A DNA stretch of 29,170 nucleotides from Chloroflexota bacterium (lineage in GTDB: Bacteria > Chloroflexota > Dehalococcoidia > Dehalococcoidales > RBG-16-60-22), in contig JACPQH010000112.1 in the NCBI GenBank assembly GCA_016190585.1, positions 1 through 29,170 on the forward strand, given 5' to 3'. Positions 16,543-23,002 of the stretch are shown here, piece after piece; within the stretch, counting starts at the first letter, position 1, and each line of letters opens with the position of its first letter. A model generated the notes under the pieces. That model had not been told where the DNA came from, did no database searches, and worked only from the letters and a program-made list of their open reading frames with translations. The translations under genes were made by a program, and so were the position numbers.

Positions 16543-17666
16543 CTGGTCGCCTCCGCGGCCAGCCCGAGCGCAGTCCGCCTGGCCCAGGCATCGGCCTGGT
16601 TAATATCATTCATGTCCGGTTTAGCCACACCCTGGTGTTTCTCCAGCACCCGCGCCACCAGGCGGTAAATATCGGTGAAACGGATTTTGCCGCCCAGGAA
16701 GAGCTCGACCGCCGCCTCGTCGGCGGCGCATAGCGCGGCCGGGTAGGTTCCGCCCTGCCGTCCCGCCATCGCCGCCAGCTCGAGGCAGGGGAAACGGCCG
16801 GCCTCCGGCGGCTGGAAATCAAGCTGCCGCACCCGGTCCCAGTCCAGCCGGGGCAGGGCGGGGTTGGCCAGGCGTTCCGGGTAGGACAGGGCATACTGTA
16901 TCGGCAGGCGCATGTCCGGGAAGCTCATCTGGGCCTTGACGGAGCCGTCGGCGAACTCCACCATGGAGTGCACGATGCTCTGGGGATGTATCAGGACTTT
17001 GATTTTATCAAAAGGCATGTCAAAAAGCCAGCGGGCTTCGATAATCTCCAGGCCCTTGTTCATCAGGGTCGCCGAGTCGATGGTCACCTTGGGCCCCATC
17101 CGCCACGAGGGGTGTCGCAGGGCCTGCTCCGGGGTGACGTCGCGCAGGTCGGCCGGCGGGAGGTCCTTGAAGGGCCCGCCGGAGGCGGTCAGGAACAGGC
17201 CGGCCGGCGGCGGTTCTCCTTTCAGGCACTGCCAGATGGCGCTGTGCTCGCTGTCAACCGGGCAGATGACGGCGCCGCGGCGTTTCGCCTCGGCCACGAT
17301 CAGCTCCCCGGCGGCCACCAGCGACTCTTTATTGGCCAGGGCGACGGTCTTGCCGGCCCCTACGGCGGCCAGGGTCGGGCCCAGGCCGGCCAGGCCGGAT
17401 ATGGCGATGACGACCGTGTCGACATCGGGATGCCGGCACATGTCCTCGACGGCGGTGCGCCGGGCATTGCCGGCCAGGAGCGCCGCCGAGGTGGAAGCGA
17501 CCATTTCCGGCCGGAACTCGGCTATCTGCTGGTTAAGCAGGGCGGCGTTCCGGCCGCCGGCGAGCGCGGTCACGCGGAACAGCGAGGGGAAGCCGCGGAC
17601 GACGTCCAGGGTCTGCGTACCGATGGAGCCCGTCGAGCCGAGTACGGCCAGTCGTTTCGGAGCCAT
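16533..17666 (-). CDS. dxr: 1-deoxy-D-xylulose 5-phosphate reductoisomerase
   Basis: Dxr (IspC) converts DXP to methylerythritol phosphate with NADPH. The 377 residues include the nucleotide fold GSTGSIGTQTLD (residues 10-21), ANKESLVAAGELIV, the metal and substrate site PVDSEHSAIWQCL, the loop TASGGPF, HPSWRMGPKVTIDSATLMNK and GLEIIEARWLF. The enzyme is full length and all active-site segments are intact. The ATG at 17666 has no Shine-Dalgarno: the DNA before it is an A/T run resembling a -10 box, so the mRNA may start very close to the ATG. Translation of rseP is coupled to its end. ispG, two genes on, belongs to the same pathway. Confidence 0.95.
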   Translation of the reverse strand: MAPKRLAVLGSTGSIGTQTLDVVRGFPSLFRVTALAGGRNAALLNQQIAEFRPEMVASTSAALLAGNARRTAVEDMCRHPDVDTVVIAISGLAGLGPTLAAVGAGKTVALANKESLVAAGELIVAEAKRRGAVICPVDSEHSAIWQCLKGEPPPAGLFLTASGGPFKDLPPADLRDVTPEQALRHPSWRMGPKVTIDSATLMNKGLEIIEARWLFDMPFDKIKVLIHPQSIVHSMVEFADGSVKAQMSFPDMRLPIQYALSYPERLANPALPRLDWDRVRQLDFQPPEAGRFPCLELAAMAGRQGGTYPAALCAADEAAVELFLGGKIRFTDIYRLVARVLEKHQGVAKPDMNDINQADAWARRTALGLAAEATSCC

Positions 17667-17675
17667 ATATTTTTA

Positions 17676-17822
17676 TCATACAACAAAAGCGCCGGTATAA
17701 ACCATTGGGCGCGGCCGGGGCTGCGGCAGCGGCCTTTTACGCACCAGGCAGACTATCAGGCCGTAATAACTCAGAGGGCGGCGGCAGACCGGGCAGCGGG
17801 CGCGCCGGGTAAGGACGGACAT
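17676..17822 (-). CDS. Possible 48-residue protein with a CPVC knuckle (weak)
   Basis: An ATG at 17822 opens a frame of 48 codons that ends at TGA 9 bases before dxr. It reads MSVLTRRARCPVCRRPLSYY and continues with a hydrophobic patch and a basic Pro-rich tail. The CPVC pair and basic flanks look like half of a zinc knuckle. There is no ribosome site, and a chance frame in GC-rich DNA is quite possible. The rest of the 336-base gap 17667-18002 holds only the hairpin at 17956-17991. Confidence 0.2.
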   Translation of the reverse strand: MSVLTRRARCPVCRRPLSYYGLIVCLVRKRPLPQPRPRPMVYTGAFVV

Positions 17823-17955
17823 TCAACACGAGGAAGAGCGTGAAGGAACAAGGATGAAATTCCGCCGTCCCGGGGGAGGCCGCGGGCAAGCCGCCGGACG
17901 ATGGCTCTTGAGAAAGCCGCCCAATAGACGGCGTCCTATCTTGCGGTGTTAAGAA

Positions 17956-17991
17956 AGTCCCTCTTATTTAATAGAAGGGATAAGAGGGACT
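17956..17991 (-). terminator. Hairpin terminator after the FmdB-like gene
   Basis: AGTCCCTCTTAT (17956-17967) and ATAAGAGGGACT (17980-17991) form a perfect 12-bp stem with a 12-nt loop. On the minus strand a TTTCTT stretch overlaps and follows the stem. It lies 11 bases after the last gene of the Crp/ferredoxin group. Confidence 0.7.
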
Positions 17992-18002
17992 CTTGATTTG
18001 AT

Positions 18003-18194
18003 TTAGGTTTTACTTCCCTTGGGGTAATCGGTCACGTAAAAGCCGGAGCCCTTGTAAATGACCGGCACAGCGAAAATCACCCGCCGCGCCAGCCCCTTAC
18101 ACCTGGGGCAGCAAGCCTCGGGTCCGGCCTCAAAACCGCTCTTCAACTCGAACTGCGTCGAGCACTCCCGGCACCTGTACTCGTACACCGGCAT
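18003..18194 (-). CDS. FmdB-type small zinc-ribbon protein
   Basis: The 63-residue protein begins MPVYEYRCRECSTQFELK and carries a second CXXC pair in CCPRCKGLARRVIF, the standard FmdB/CxxC_CxxC_SSSS pattern; it ends with a VIYKGSGFYVTDYPKGS tail typical of the family. Its role is unknown, perhaps regulatory; the name comes from a formamidase operon. The ATG at 18194 is preceded by AGAGG at 8 nt. An upstream in-frame ATG (18239) overlaps the previous gene and would add a non-family start. It is the last gene of the small-protein group. Confidence 0.9.
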   Translation of the reverse strand: MPVYEYRCRECSTQFELKSGFEAGPEACCPRCKGLARRVIFAVPVIYKGSGFYVTDYPKGSKT

Positions 18195-18216
18195 TGTATT
18201 TACCTCTTGTTGACGC

Positions 18217-18441
18217 TTAGCTGCTCTGCTCGGCGTCAAACTCGACTTCCGGCATCTCGGGCAGTTCCAGCACGCCCACGTTGCGGCCCTGGTTTTCCGG
18301 AACGGAATTGAAAAATTCCTTCTGCGCGCCGCAACGCTTGCAGCGCCCCCGGCTGGTGGGCCCGCCGGCGCTCTCGATCACCCAGAAATGAGGGCAGCCC
18401 TCTCTTGCTACCCCTTCGACAATATCTCTAACCTGCGTCAT
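18217..18441 (-). CDS. Small protein with a C/H plus CXXC zinc-binding segment
   Basis: The 74-residue product has GCPHFWVIESAGGPTSRG followed by CKRCGAQKEFFN, so one Cys-x-His and one CXXC could hold a zinc ion. It ends in an acidic tail (EMPEVEFDAEQSS). I know no function for it. The start at 18441 has AAGG 5 nt upstream, and an A/T-rich stretch before it (18470-18490) could hold a promoter. The FmdB-like gene follows by 22 nt, so the two probably share a transcript. Confidence 0.75.
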   Translation of the reverse strand: MTQVRDIVEGVAREGCPHFWVIESAGGPTSRGRCKRCGAQKEFFNSVPENQGRNVGVLELPEMPEVEFDAEQSS

Positions 18442-18573
18442 GGCTACCTTGTGTTCTCCTGCTCCTTTAATTATTTTATATTTTAAAACCCGTTACGCGT
18501 GGTTGTCTGCGACTTTTGTCTCATCACGCACAGCTCGGCCGCGGGTCTGAATCAACCGGACAACAAGCGGGAG

Positions 18574-18780
18574 TTAGACGACCTCCCCGTCCTCGGCGAC
18601 GATGGTGTAGGGACAACTGATGGCTGCCGTGGGACACACGGCCTCGCAATCGGTGCACCAATCACACTCGCAGTTTTGCACAACAAAGGCTATTTTATCT
18701 CTTATCAATAGCGCATTGCAAGAGCATACGGCGGCACACAACCCGCAGCCGTTGCATAACTCCGGTTTTACAACCGGCAT
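18574..18780 (-). CDS. Two-cluster ferredoxin-like protein
   Basis: The visible motifs are CNGCGLCAAVCSC and CECDWCTDCEAVCP, which give two sets of Cys ligands for [4Fe-4S] clusters in a protein of about 68 residues. The second set begins with C-x-C-x-x-C, a variation on the usual C-x-x-C-x-x-C spacing, and the first ends CSCN where CP is usual. It should carry electrons in the cytoplasm or act as a small subunit of an oxidoreductase. I chose ATG 18780 (MPVVKPELC), with AGGTGG 5 nt before it. GTG 18798 is an alternative but lies only 2 nt from AGGAGG. It follows the Crp/Fnr gene by about 70 nt with no terminator between. Confidence 0.88.
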   Translation of the reverse strand: MPVVKPELCNGCGLCAAVCSCNALLIRDKIAFVVQNCECDWCTDCEAVCPTAAISCPYTIVAEDGEVV

Positions 18781-18848
18781 TTCTCCCACCTGCTTCACAA
18801 CCTCCTATCTATCATATGTCATGCGGCCTGGTTTTTCTGTGACTTTTA

Positions 18849-19505
18849 TCACCTGGCGATCTCGCGCAGCTCTTTTTTGTTTTTGATGATGATGAGGTGA
18901 CGGTCGAGCTTGATGGCGCCTTCTTCCTCCAGGGCTTTAAGCGACCTCCCCACCATTTCGCGGGCGGTGCCCGCCATGGCCGCCATCTCCTGCTGGGTCA
19001 GCCGGGGATTCCGGTTGAGGCCGTCGGCCTGCTCGAGCAATATCCGCGCCACCCGCCCCACCACCGGACGGAAAGACAGGTCTTCAACCAGGGTCATGAG
19101 CTGTTCCACGCGCTCGGACAGCACCTGTATCAGGTTGGTCGCCACCGGGGGATGCTTCTTAAGTATAAGGTTGAGATCGGCCTTTTGCAGGTCATATAGC
19201 GTCACCGGGCTCATCGCCTGGGCGCCGGTCCGGTTCCTGCCGCTGAAGACCGGCACATCGTTAAAGGACTCGCCGGGACGTACCAGGTTCAGGATCTGCT
19301 CTTTGCCGTCCGCCGAGGACTTGAATACCTTGACCACACCCGCGCCCACGAAGTGGACTACCCTGGCCTCTTCTTCTTCCGATTCGATTATCGAACCCCG
19401 CTCCAGCTTCCTTTCGGTAACGAACTTGGCTATCGCCGCGAGCTCCTCGTCCTCAAGCCCGGTAAAATACGGTATGGTTTTCAGGAAATCTGTCTGTATC
19501 GCCAT
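18849..19505 (-). CDS. Crp/Fnr family transcription regulator
   Basis: The 218-residue protein has an N-terminal cyclic-nucleotide-type beta barrel (about residues 10-120; GKEQILNLVRPGESFNDVPVFSG), a long dimer helix (NLIQVLSERVEQLMTLVEDL) and a C-terminal winged helix with the recognition segment LTQQEMAAMAGTAREMVGRSLKALEE. There is no Cys in the whole protein, so it is not an iron-sulfur FNR. The effector may be a nucleotide, haem or another small molecule. The start at 19505 has no clear ribosome site. A TATAAT box at 19550-19545 gives a leader near 33 nt. The ferredoxin gene follows on the same strand and may be a target or partner. Confidence 0.9.
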   Translation of the reverse strand: MAIQTDFLKTIPYFTGLEDEELAAIAKFVTERKLERGSIIESEEEEARVVHFVGAGVVKVFKSSADGKEQILNLVRPGESFNDVPVFSGRNRTGAQAMSPVTLYDLQKADLNLILKKHPPVATNLIQVLSERVEQLMTLVEDLSFRPVVGRVARILLEQADGLNRNPRLTQQEMAAMAGTAREMVGRSLKALEEEGAIKLDRHLIIIKNKKELREIAR

Positions 19506-19544
19506 GGAAAAGCATTCTGTCTGCCTTCTAAAATTTACCGAGGC

Positions 19545-19574
19545 ATTATATCACTTCTGTCAACTGCCGGGCAA
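19545..19574 (-). promoter_or_regulatory. Sigma-70-type promoter for the Crp/Fnr gene
   Basis: On the minus strand TTGCCC (19574-19569) and a consensus TATAAT (19550-19545) are 18 nt apart. A TTGACA (19563-19558) sits between them, too close to the -10 to serve as its -35 and possibly part of an operator. The rest of the 368-base gap 19506-19873 holds only the inverted repeat at 19787-19868. Confidence 0.55.
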
Positions 19575-19786
19575 CATAATTCAGATCAGGTTTTGCTCAA
19601 TCCCGGTTGCTGCAAGCTTATCTCGCCGCGACCGCGTTCCGTCCCGAAAAAAGGCTGCCGTACCGGGCGGTATAGGACGGATAGGGAAATTGGGCGCGGG
19701 CTCTTCGCCCCCTTGCGGCAGCCGCCGCTCCATTATGTCAACTTTTGGAGCGGGGGGCTCTAATCAATCCTGGTCGTGATTGTTAA

Positions 19787-19868
19787 CCTCACCCCCTGAC
19801 TCCCCTCTACATATATATAGCTTTGCGCGGCACCAATATTTCAGGATGGAGAGGGGATAGGGGTGAGG
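19787..19868. repeat. Imperfect long inverted repeat beyond the aldolase gene
   Basis: CCTCACCCC (19787-19795) pairs with GGGGTGAGG (19860-19868), and CCCCTCT (19802-19808) with AGAGGGG (19850-19856), around a 41-nt loop that contains an ATATATATA run. It begins six bases after the end of the minus-strand aldolase gene. It may end that transcript, though no U run follows, or it may be a dispersed intergenic repeat. Confidence 0.55.
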
Positions 19869-19873
19869 CAGAC

Positions 19874-21121
19874 CTACCTGACGAAACGAGCCACCAGGTC
19901 GACGGTGTCGGTGACCTTCAGCTCGCGGAATATCAGGGAGAAACGGTCTTCCAGCTCGGCGGCGATCAGCCGCAGGCTGTCCTCAGGCATACGCCACATC
20001 TCTTTTTTGAACCGGCCGAAAGCCCGCTTGCGGTTCCGGTAGATGAGCTGCTCATCCGTTTCCCCGGGCTTGCGCTCGGCGGCGTGCGCCTGGAGCAGGA
20101 ACCGGTAGATGGTCTCCTTCAGATCCCCGGGGAAGTGAGGGCTGTCGTAGATGATGTTCTGGAAACCGGTAGCCAGGTGGACCTCGGCGGCGCCGGCCTC
20201 GGGGAACAGTCTGAAGGCCTCGTCCGGCAGGGTTGAAGCCCCGTGCTGCACCGCCCCGGCAAGACGGTATTCCTGCCGCGCCACCCGCGAGAGCTCTTCC
20301 AGTGTCTTGAAATCGAGCTGGACCCGGGCGATCGAGCCGTCCGGCAGGACGACGCCGCCGTGCGTGGTGCCCGTCTGGACGCTGATCTTGGAGATGCCCG
20401 GCGCGCCGGACGCCAGCAGCTTCAGGTAGCCGGCCATGAAGGCCCGCAGGTCGTCCACGGTGCTGTTGCGCCCGCCCACCTCGCCGATCTCGCCGCCGAC
20501 GGAGATGACCGTGCCTGCCGGCTGGATGGCGCGAACAAACCGGGTCATATCGGCGGTGACCTGACAGTTCCTCGCCTGCTGCGCTTCCAGCGACGGTTGC
20601 GTCAGGTCGACCAGCGTCGAGGCATCGATATCGATATTGTAAAAGCCGGCGTCCACGGCCTCCTGGATAAGCGCCCGGATGGTGCCGAACTCTTTCTCCG
20701 CATTCGCCGCGTAGAGCGAGCGGCTGACCTGGAAATGGTCGCCCTGGATGAAGACCGGCCCGCGGAAGCCCTCCTTCACGGCGGCCGCCAGGATGCAGGC
20801 GGCATACTCGGCCGGTTTTTGCAGGGTGTAGCCTATCTCGGAGCGTGCGATCTCGAAGATGAACGGGCCGACCCGGTTTTTCAGCGCCGCCCGGAAGACG
20901 GCACGCGCCACGTGGTAGGTAATCCCGCGGATATTGATGGCCGGCACGGTGATACCATGATAAAGACCCCGGCCGGCCGCCTCGTAAAGCCCCTGGAGGC
21001 TCTCCGGGAACACGCCGGCCCGGGCCGCCTGCTCCCGTATCTCCCGGTGGGTCTCTTTCGGGTTTTCCCCGAAAACGGCCTCGTTCACCAGGATGTCGAT
21101 CTCGCCAAACTCTGTTTTCAT
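19874..21121 (-). CDS. Class II fructose-bisphosphate aldolase-like protein
   Basis: The 415-residue protein has the class II aldolase barrel: TVPAINIRGITYHVAR near the start, FIQGDHFQVS at the metal-site strand, FYNIDIDASTLVDL, ISVGGEIGEVGGRNST (the G-G-E-I-G loop), SKISVQTGTTHGG, and VQHGASTLPDEAF at the phosphate-binding end. It should cleave fructose 1,6-bisphosphate to two trioses, or act on a related sugar such as tagatose bisphosphate. It is longer than E. coli FbaA (about 360), with an extra C-terminal helical part (KRAFGRFKKEMWRMPEDS). Its ATG overlaps the phosphofructokinase stop by 4 bases (ATGA), which strongly supports a joint role in glycolysis or gluconeogenesis. Confidence 0.82.
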   Translation of the reverse strand: MKTEFGEIDILVNEAVFGENPKETHREIREQAARAGVFPESLQGLYEAAGRGLYHGITVPAINIRGITYHVARAVFRAALKNRVGPFIFEIARSEIGYTLQKPAEYAACILAAAVKEGFRGPVFIQGDHFQVSRSLYAANAEKEFGTIRALIQEAVDAGFYNIDIDASTLVDLTQPSLEAQQARNCQVTADMTRFVRAIQPAGTVISVGGEIGEVGGRNSTVDDLRAFMAGYLKLLASGAPGISKISVQTGTTHGGVVLPDGSIARVQLDFKTLEELSRVARQEYRLAGAVQHGASTLPDEAFRLFPEAGAAEVHLATGFQNIIYDSPHFPGDLKETIYRFLLQAHAAERKPGETDEQLIYRNRKRAFGRFKKEMWRMPEDSLRLIAAELEDRFSLIFRELKVTDTVDLVARFVR

Positions 21122-22230
21122 GGGTTTAAAATGCTCCGCCGGCCGTTGTAGCGTTCGGTATCATACTGGGTCTTGGTGTTGACGAAGCTGGGATGGCCGA
21201 TTACCTGCTCCAGGGCGCAGGCCGTAATGCGGCCGTTCTTGTAGCAGACCATACGCCCGAACTCCTGGGCGACGATCAGGTCCACGGCGGCGATGCCGAA
21301 GTACCGGCCCATGCGGCGGTCGAAGGCGCAGGGCGCGCCGCCGCGCTGGAGGTGGCTCAGCACGACGCTGCGGCACTCCAGTCCCGTCCCGTCCTGGATG
21401 GCATCGGCCAGGTACTCCCCGACGCCGCCCAGCATCTTGTGCCCGAAGGCGTCCACGCCGGCCTCTTTCACGAACTCGGCGCCGCCGACCGGCTTGGCGC
21501 CCTCCGCGGCGATGATAATCTCGTACCGGGCGCCGCCCCGCCGCCCGTCGGTAACCAGCTCGTTGATGCGCTCCACGGAGAAATCACACTCCGGAATAAG
21601 GATGATGTAGGCGCCGCAGGCCTCGCCGCCTTCCAGGGCGAGCCAGCCGGCATGCCGCCCCATCGTCTCCACGACAAATATCCTCTTGTGCGAGCCGGCC
21701 GTGGTACGGAGCCGGTCCACCTCCTCGGTGATGACGTTCAGGGCGGTCTCGAACCCCAGCGTGTACTCGGTCTCGGGCAGGTCCTTGTCAATCGTCTTGG
21801 GTATGCCGATGACGTTCACCCCGGCCTGGGAGAGCTTGCAGGCCACGCTCAGCGTGTCATCGCCGCCGATAGCCACGATGGCGTCCAGCCCCAGCTTCAG
21901 GATATTGTCCAGCACCTTCTGCGACCGGTCGTTTTTGGGATTGTACGGGTTGGTCCGCGAGGTGCCGAGAAAGGTCCCGCCGTAGCGGTCCCATGTACGG
22001 ACGACGTCCTGGTCGAGCGGCATGACATAGCCTTTAATCTCCGGGCTCCGCGGGTCCACGTATATCAGGCCGCTCCAGCCGTCCCGGATGCCGATGACCT
22101 CGTACTGAACGCCGCGCTCCCACTCCAGGCGCTCATCGGTCGCCGTCTTGACCACCCACTTGATGGCCGGGTTGAGACCGGCGCAGTCGCCGCCGCCGGT
22201 GAGCACGCCGATTCGCTTCTTTTTTACCAT
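21118..22230 (-). CDS. 6-phosphofructokinase, pyrophosphate-type active site
   Basis: The 370-residue enzyme shows the PFK fold: IGVLTGGGDCAGLNPAI at the phosphate-donor loop, AIGGDDTLSVA (residues 120-130), GIPKTIDKDL (142-151, catalytic Asp148), VVETMGRHAGWLALEGG and SVVLSHLQRGGAPCAFDRRM. Asp125 in GGDDT and Lys145 in PKTID are the two residues that mark PPi-dependent PFK; ATP enzymes have GGDGS and PGTID. The reaction is then reversible: fructose 6-phosphate plus PPi to fructose 1,6-bisphosphate plus phosphate. One oddity is TIDKD where TIDND is usual. The start at 22230 lacks a clear ribosome site. The aldolase gene follows with a 4-base overlap. Membrane pyrophosphatases nearby use the same donor. 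Confidence 0.88.
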   Translation of the reverse strand: MVKKKRIGVLTGGGDCAGLNPAIKWVVKTATDERLEWERGVQYEVIGIRDGWSGLIYVDPRSPEIKGYVMPLDQDVVRTWDRYGGTFLGTSRTNPYNPKNDRSQKVLDNILKLGLDAIVAIGGDDTLSVACKLSQAGVNVIGIPKTIDKDLPETEYTLGFETALNVITEEVDRLRTTAGSHKRIFVVETMGRHAGWLALEGGEACGAYIILIPECDFSVERINELVTDGRRGGARYEIIIAAEGAKPVGGAEFVKEAGVDAFGHKMLGGVGEYLADAIQDGTGLECRSVVLSHLQRGGAPCAFDRRMGRYFGIAAVDLIVAQEFGRMVCYKNGRITACALEQVIGHPSFVNTKTQYDTERYNGRRSILNP

Positions 22231-22292
22231 AAAATAACAGCCCGAAAACAGCTTAAGGAAATTCTATAACAATTGCTGCGGCTGGTAAAGTT

Positions 22293-22562
22293 TTAAGAGG
22301 CGGTGGTAACGCTATTTCCGGCCAGGGCTTCGCTCAAGGCGGCCAGCTCTTCCAGGAGGAGCTTCAGGATGACGGACTCCAGGCAGGGGGCGCTGAGCCC
22401 GAGGTGCTCCCCGATCCTGACCAGGCTCCGGGCCGAGGGGTAACACTGGTCGCTTTCGATGCGCCGGAGGCGGGCGGGGGATACCCCGCAGCGCGCGCCG
22501 AGCTGCGTCAGGGTCAGCCCGGACTGAAGCCGTTTCTGCCGGATGACCTTTCCTAAACTCAT
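22293..22562 (-). CDS. XRE-type helix-turn-helix regulator
   Basis: The 89-residue protein opens with a Cro/C1-type helix-turn-helix: MSLGKVIRQKRLQSGLTLTQ, then LGARCGVSPARLRRIESDQ and YPSARSLVRIGEHLGL. It ends with a Leu-rich helix (SVILKLLLEELAALSEAL) that may make dimers. I chose ATG 22562, with AGGCGG about 8 nt upstream. The frame open to 22676 adds a Arg-rich start without family support. It is transcribed toward the phosphofructokinase gene, 62 bases away, and could regulate that operon or itself; targets are unknown. The inverted repeat at 22721-22736 upstream is a candidate operator. Confidence 0.85.
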   Translation of the reverse strand: MSLGKVIRQKRLQSGLTLTQLGARCGVSPARLRRIESDQCYPSARSLVRIGEHLGLSAPCLESVILKLLLEELAALSEALAGNSVTTAS

Positions 22563-22720
22563 CTCGTGCCGCCTTTCAAGCAAGTATTGTGTTCCCCTGC
22601 GGTCATTCTGGTGGCGTCCGCCGGCCCGCGGAAGGCCGGAGGTACGCCTCAATAGTACGCAAAGAACCAGGCTCATGGTATAAGGGGAGACCCGTAACCG
22701 GTCTTAGTAAATATACGTAA

Positions 22721-22736
22721 TTGCCCATAAGGGCAA
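22721..22736. repeat. Inverted repeat in the gap between the XRE regulator and the first pyrophosphatase
   Basis: TTGCCC (22721-22726) and GGGCAA (22731-22736) are exact complements around ATAA. The 440-base gap 22563-23002 also holds a second pair (CGGACGG near 22752 and CCGTCCG near 22784), a repeated CCCCTTCCGGT (22869-22879 and 22950-22960) on both sides of the plus-strand promoter, and no further gene that I can support. Confidence 0.45.
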
Positions 22737-22884
22737 CTACTTATGAGAACCGGACGGGCCTGAAGGGATTGTGTTCGACCGGCCGTCCGTGATAATATTT
22801 AACCTATAAATGGTGGGGCCTAATTAACTCCGGGGATGGCAGAAGGTTAGTTTTTCTTCGGGACAACTCCCCTTCCGGTTTCTA

Positions 22885-22913
22885 TTGACTTGAACAGGGC
22901 TTTGTGTTATATT
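22885..22913 (+). promoter_or_regulatory. Sigma-70-type promoter for the pyrophosphatase pair
   Basis: TTGACT (22885-22890) and TATATT (22908-22913) are separated by exactly 17 nt. A start near 22920 would leave a leader of about 83 nt before the GTG at 23003. No riboswitch class is recognised in the leader. Confidence 0.7.
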
Positions 22914-23002
22914 GTCCGAAATCAAATGAGCCTCACGCATGATGACACCCCCCTTCCGGTCGTTTTTCTTCCAGCCCGTATTTTATATTTTGGGAGGTGC
23001 CT

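Noticed and set aside
19545..19563. TTGACA (19563-19558) used as the -35 for the TATAAT at 19550-19545
   Set aside because: The spacer is only 7 nt, too short for sigma-70; TTGCCC 18 nt upstream of the -10 fits better.
22914..23002. Riboswitch in the hppA1 leader
   Set aside because: The leader of about 83 nt has no recognised riboswitch core and no clear expression-platform hairpin.
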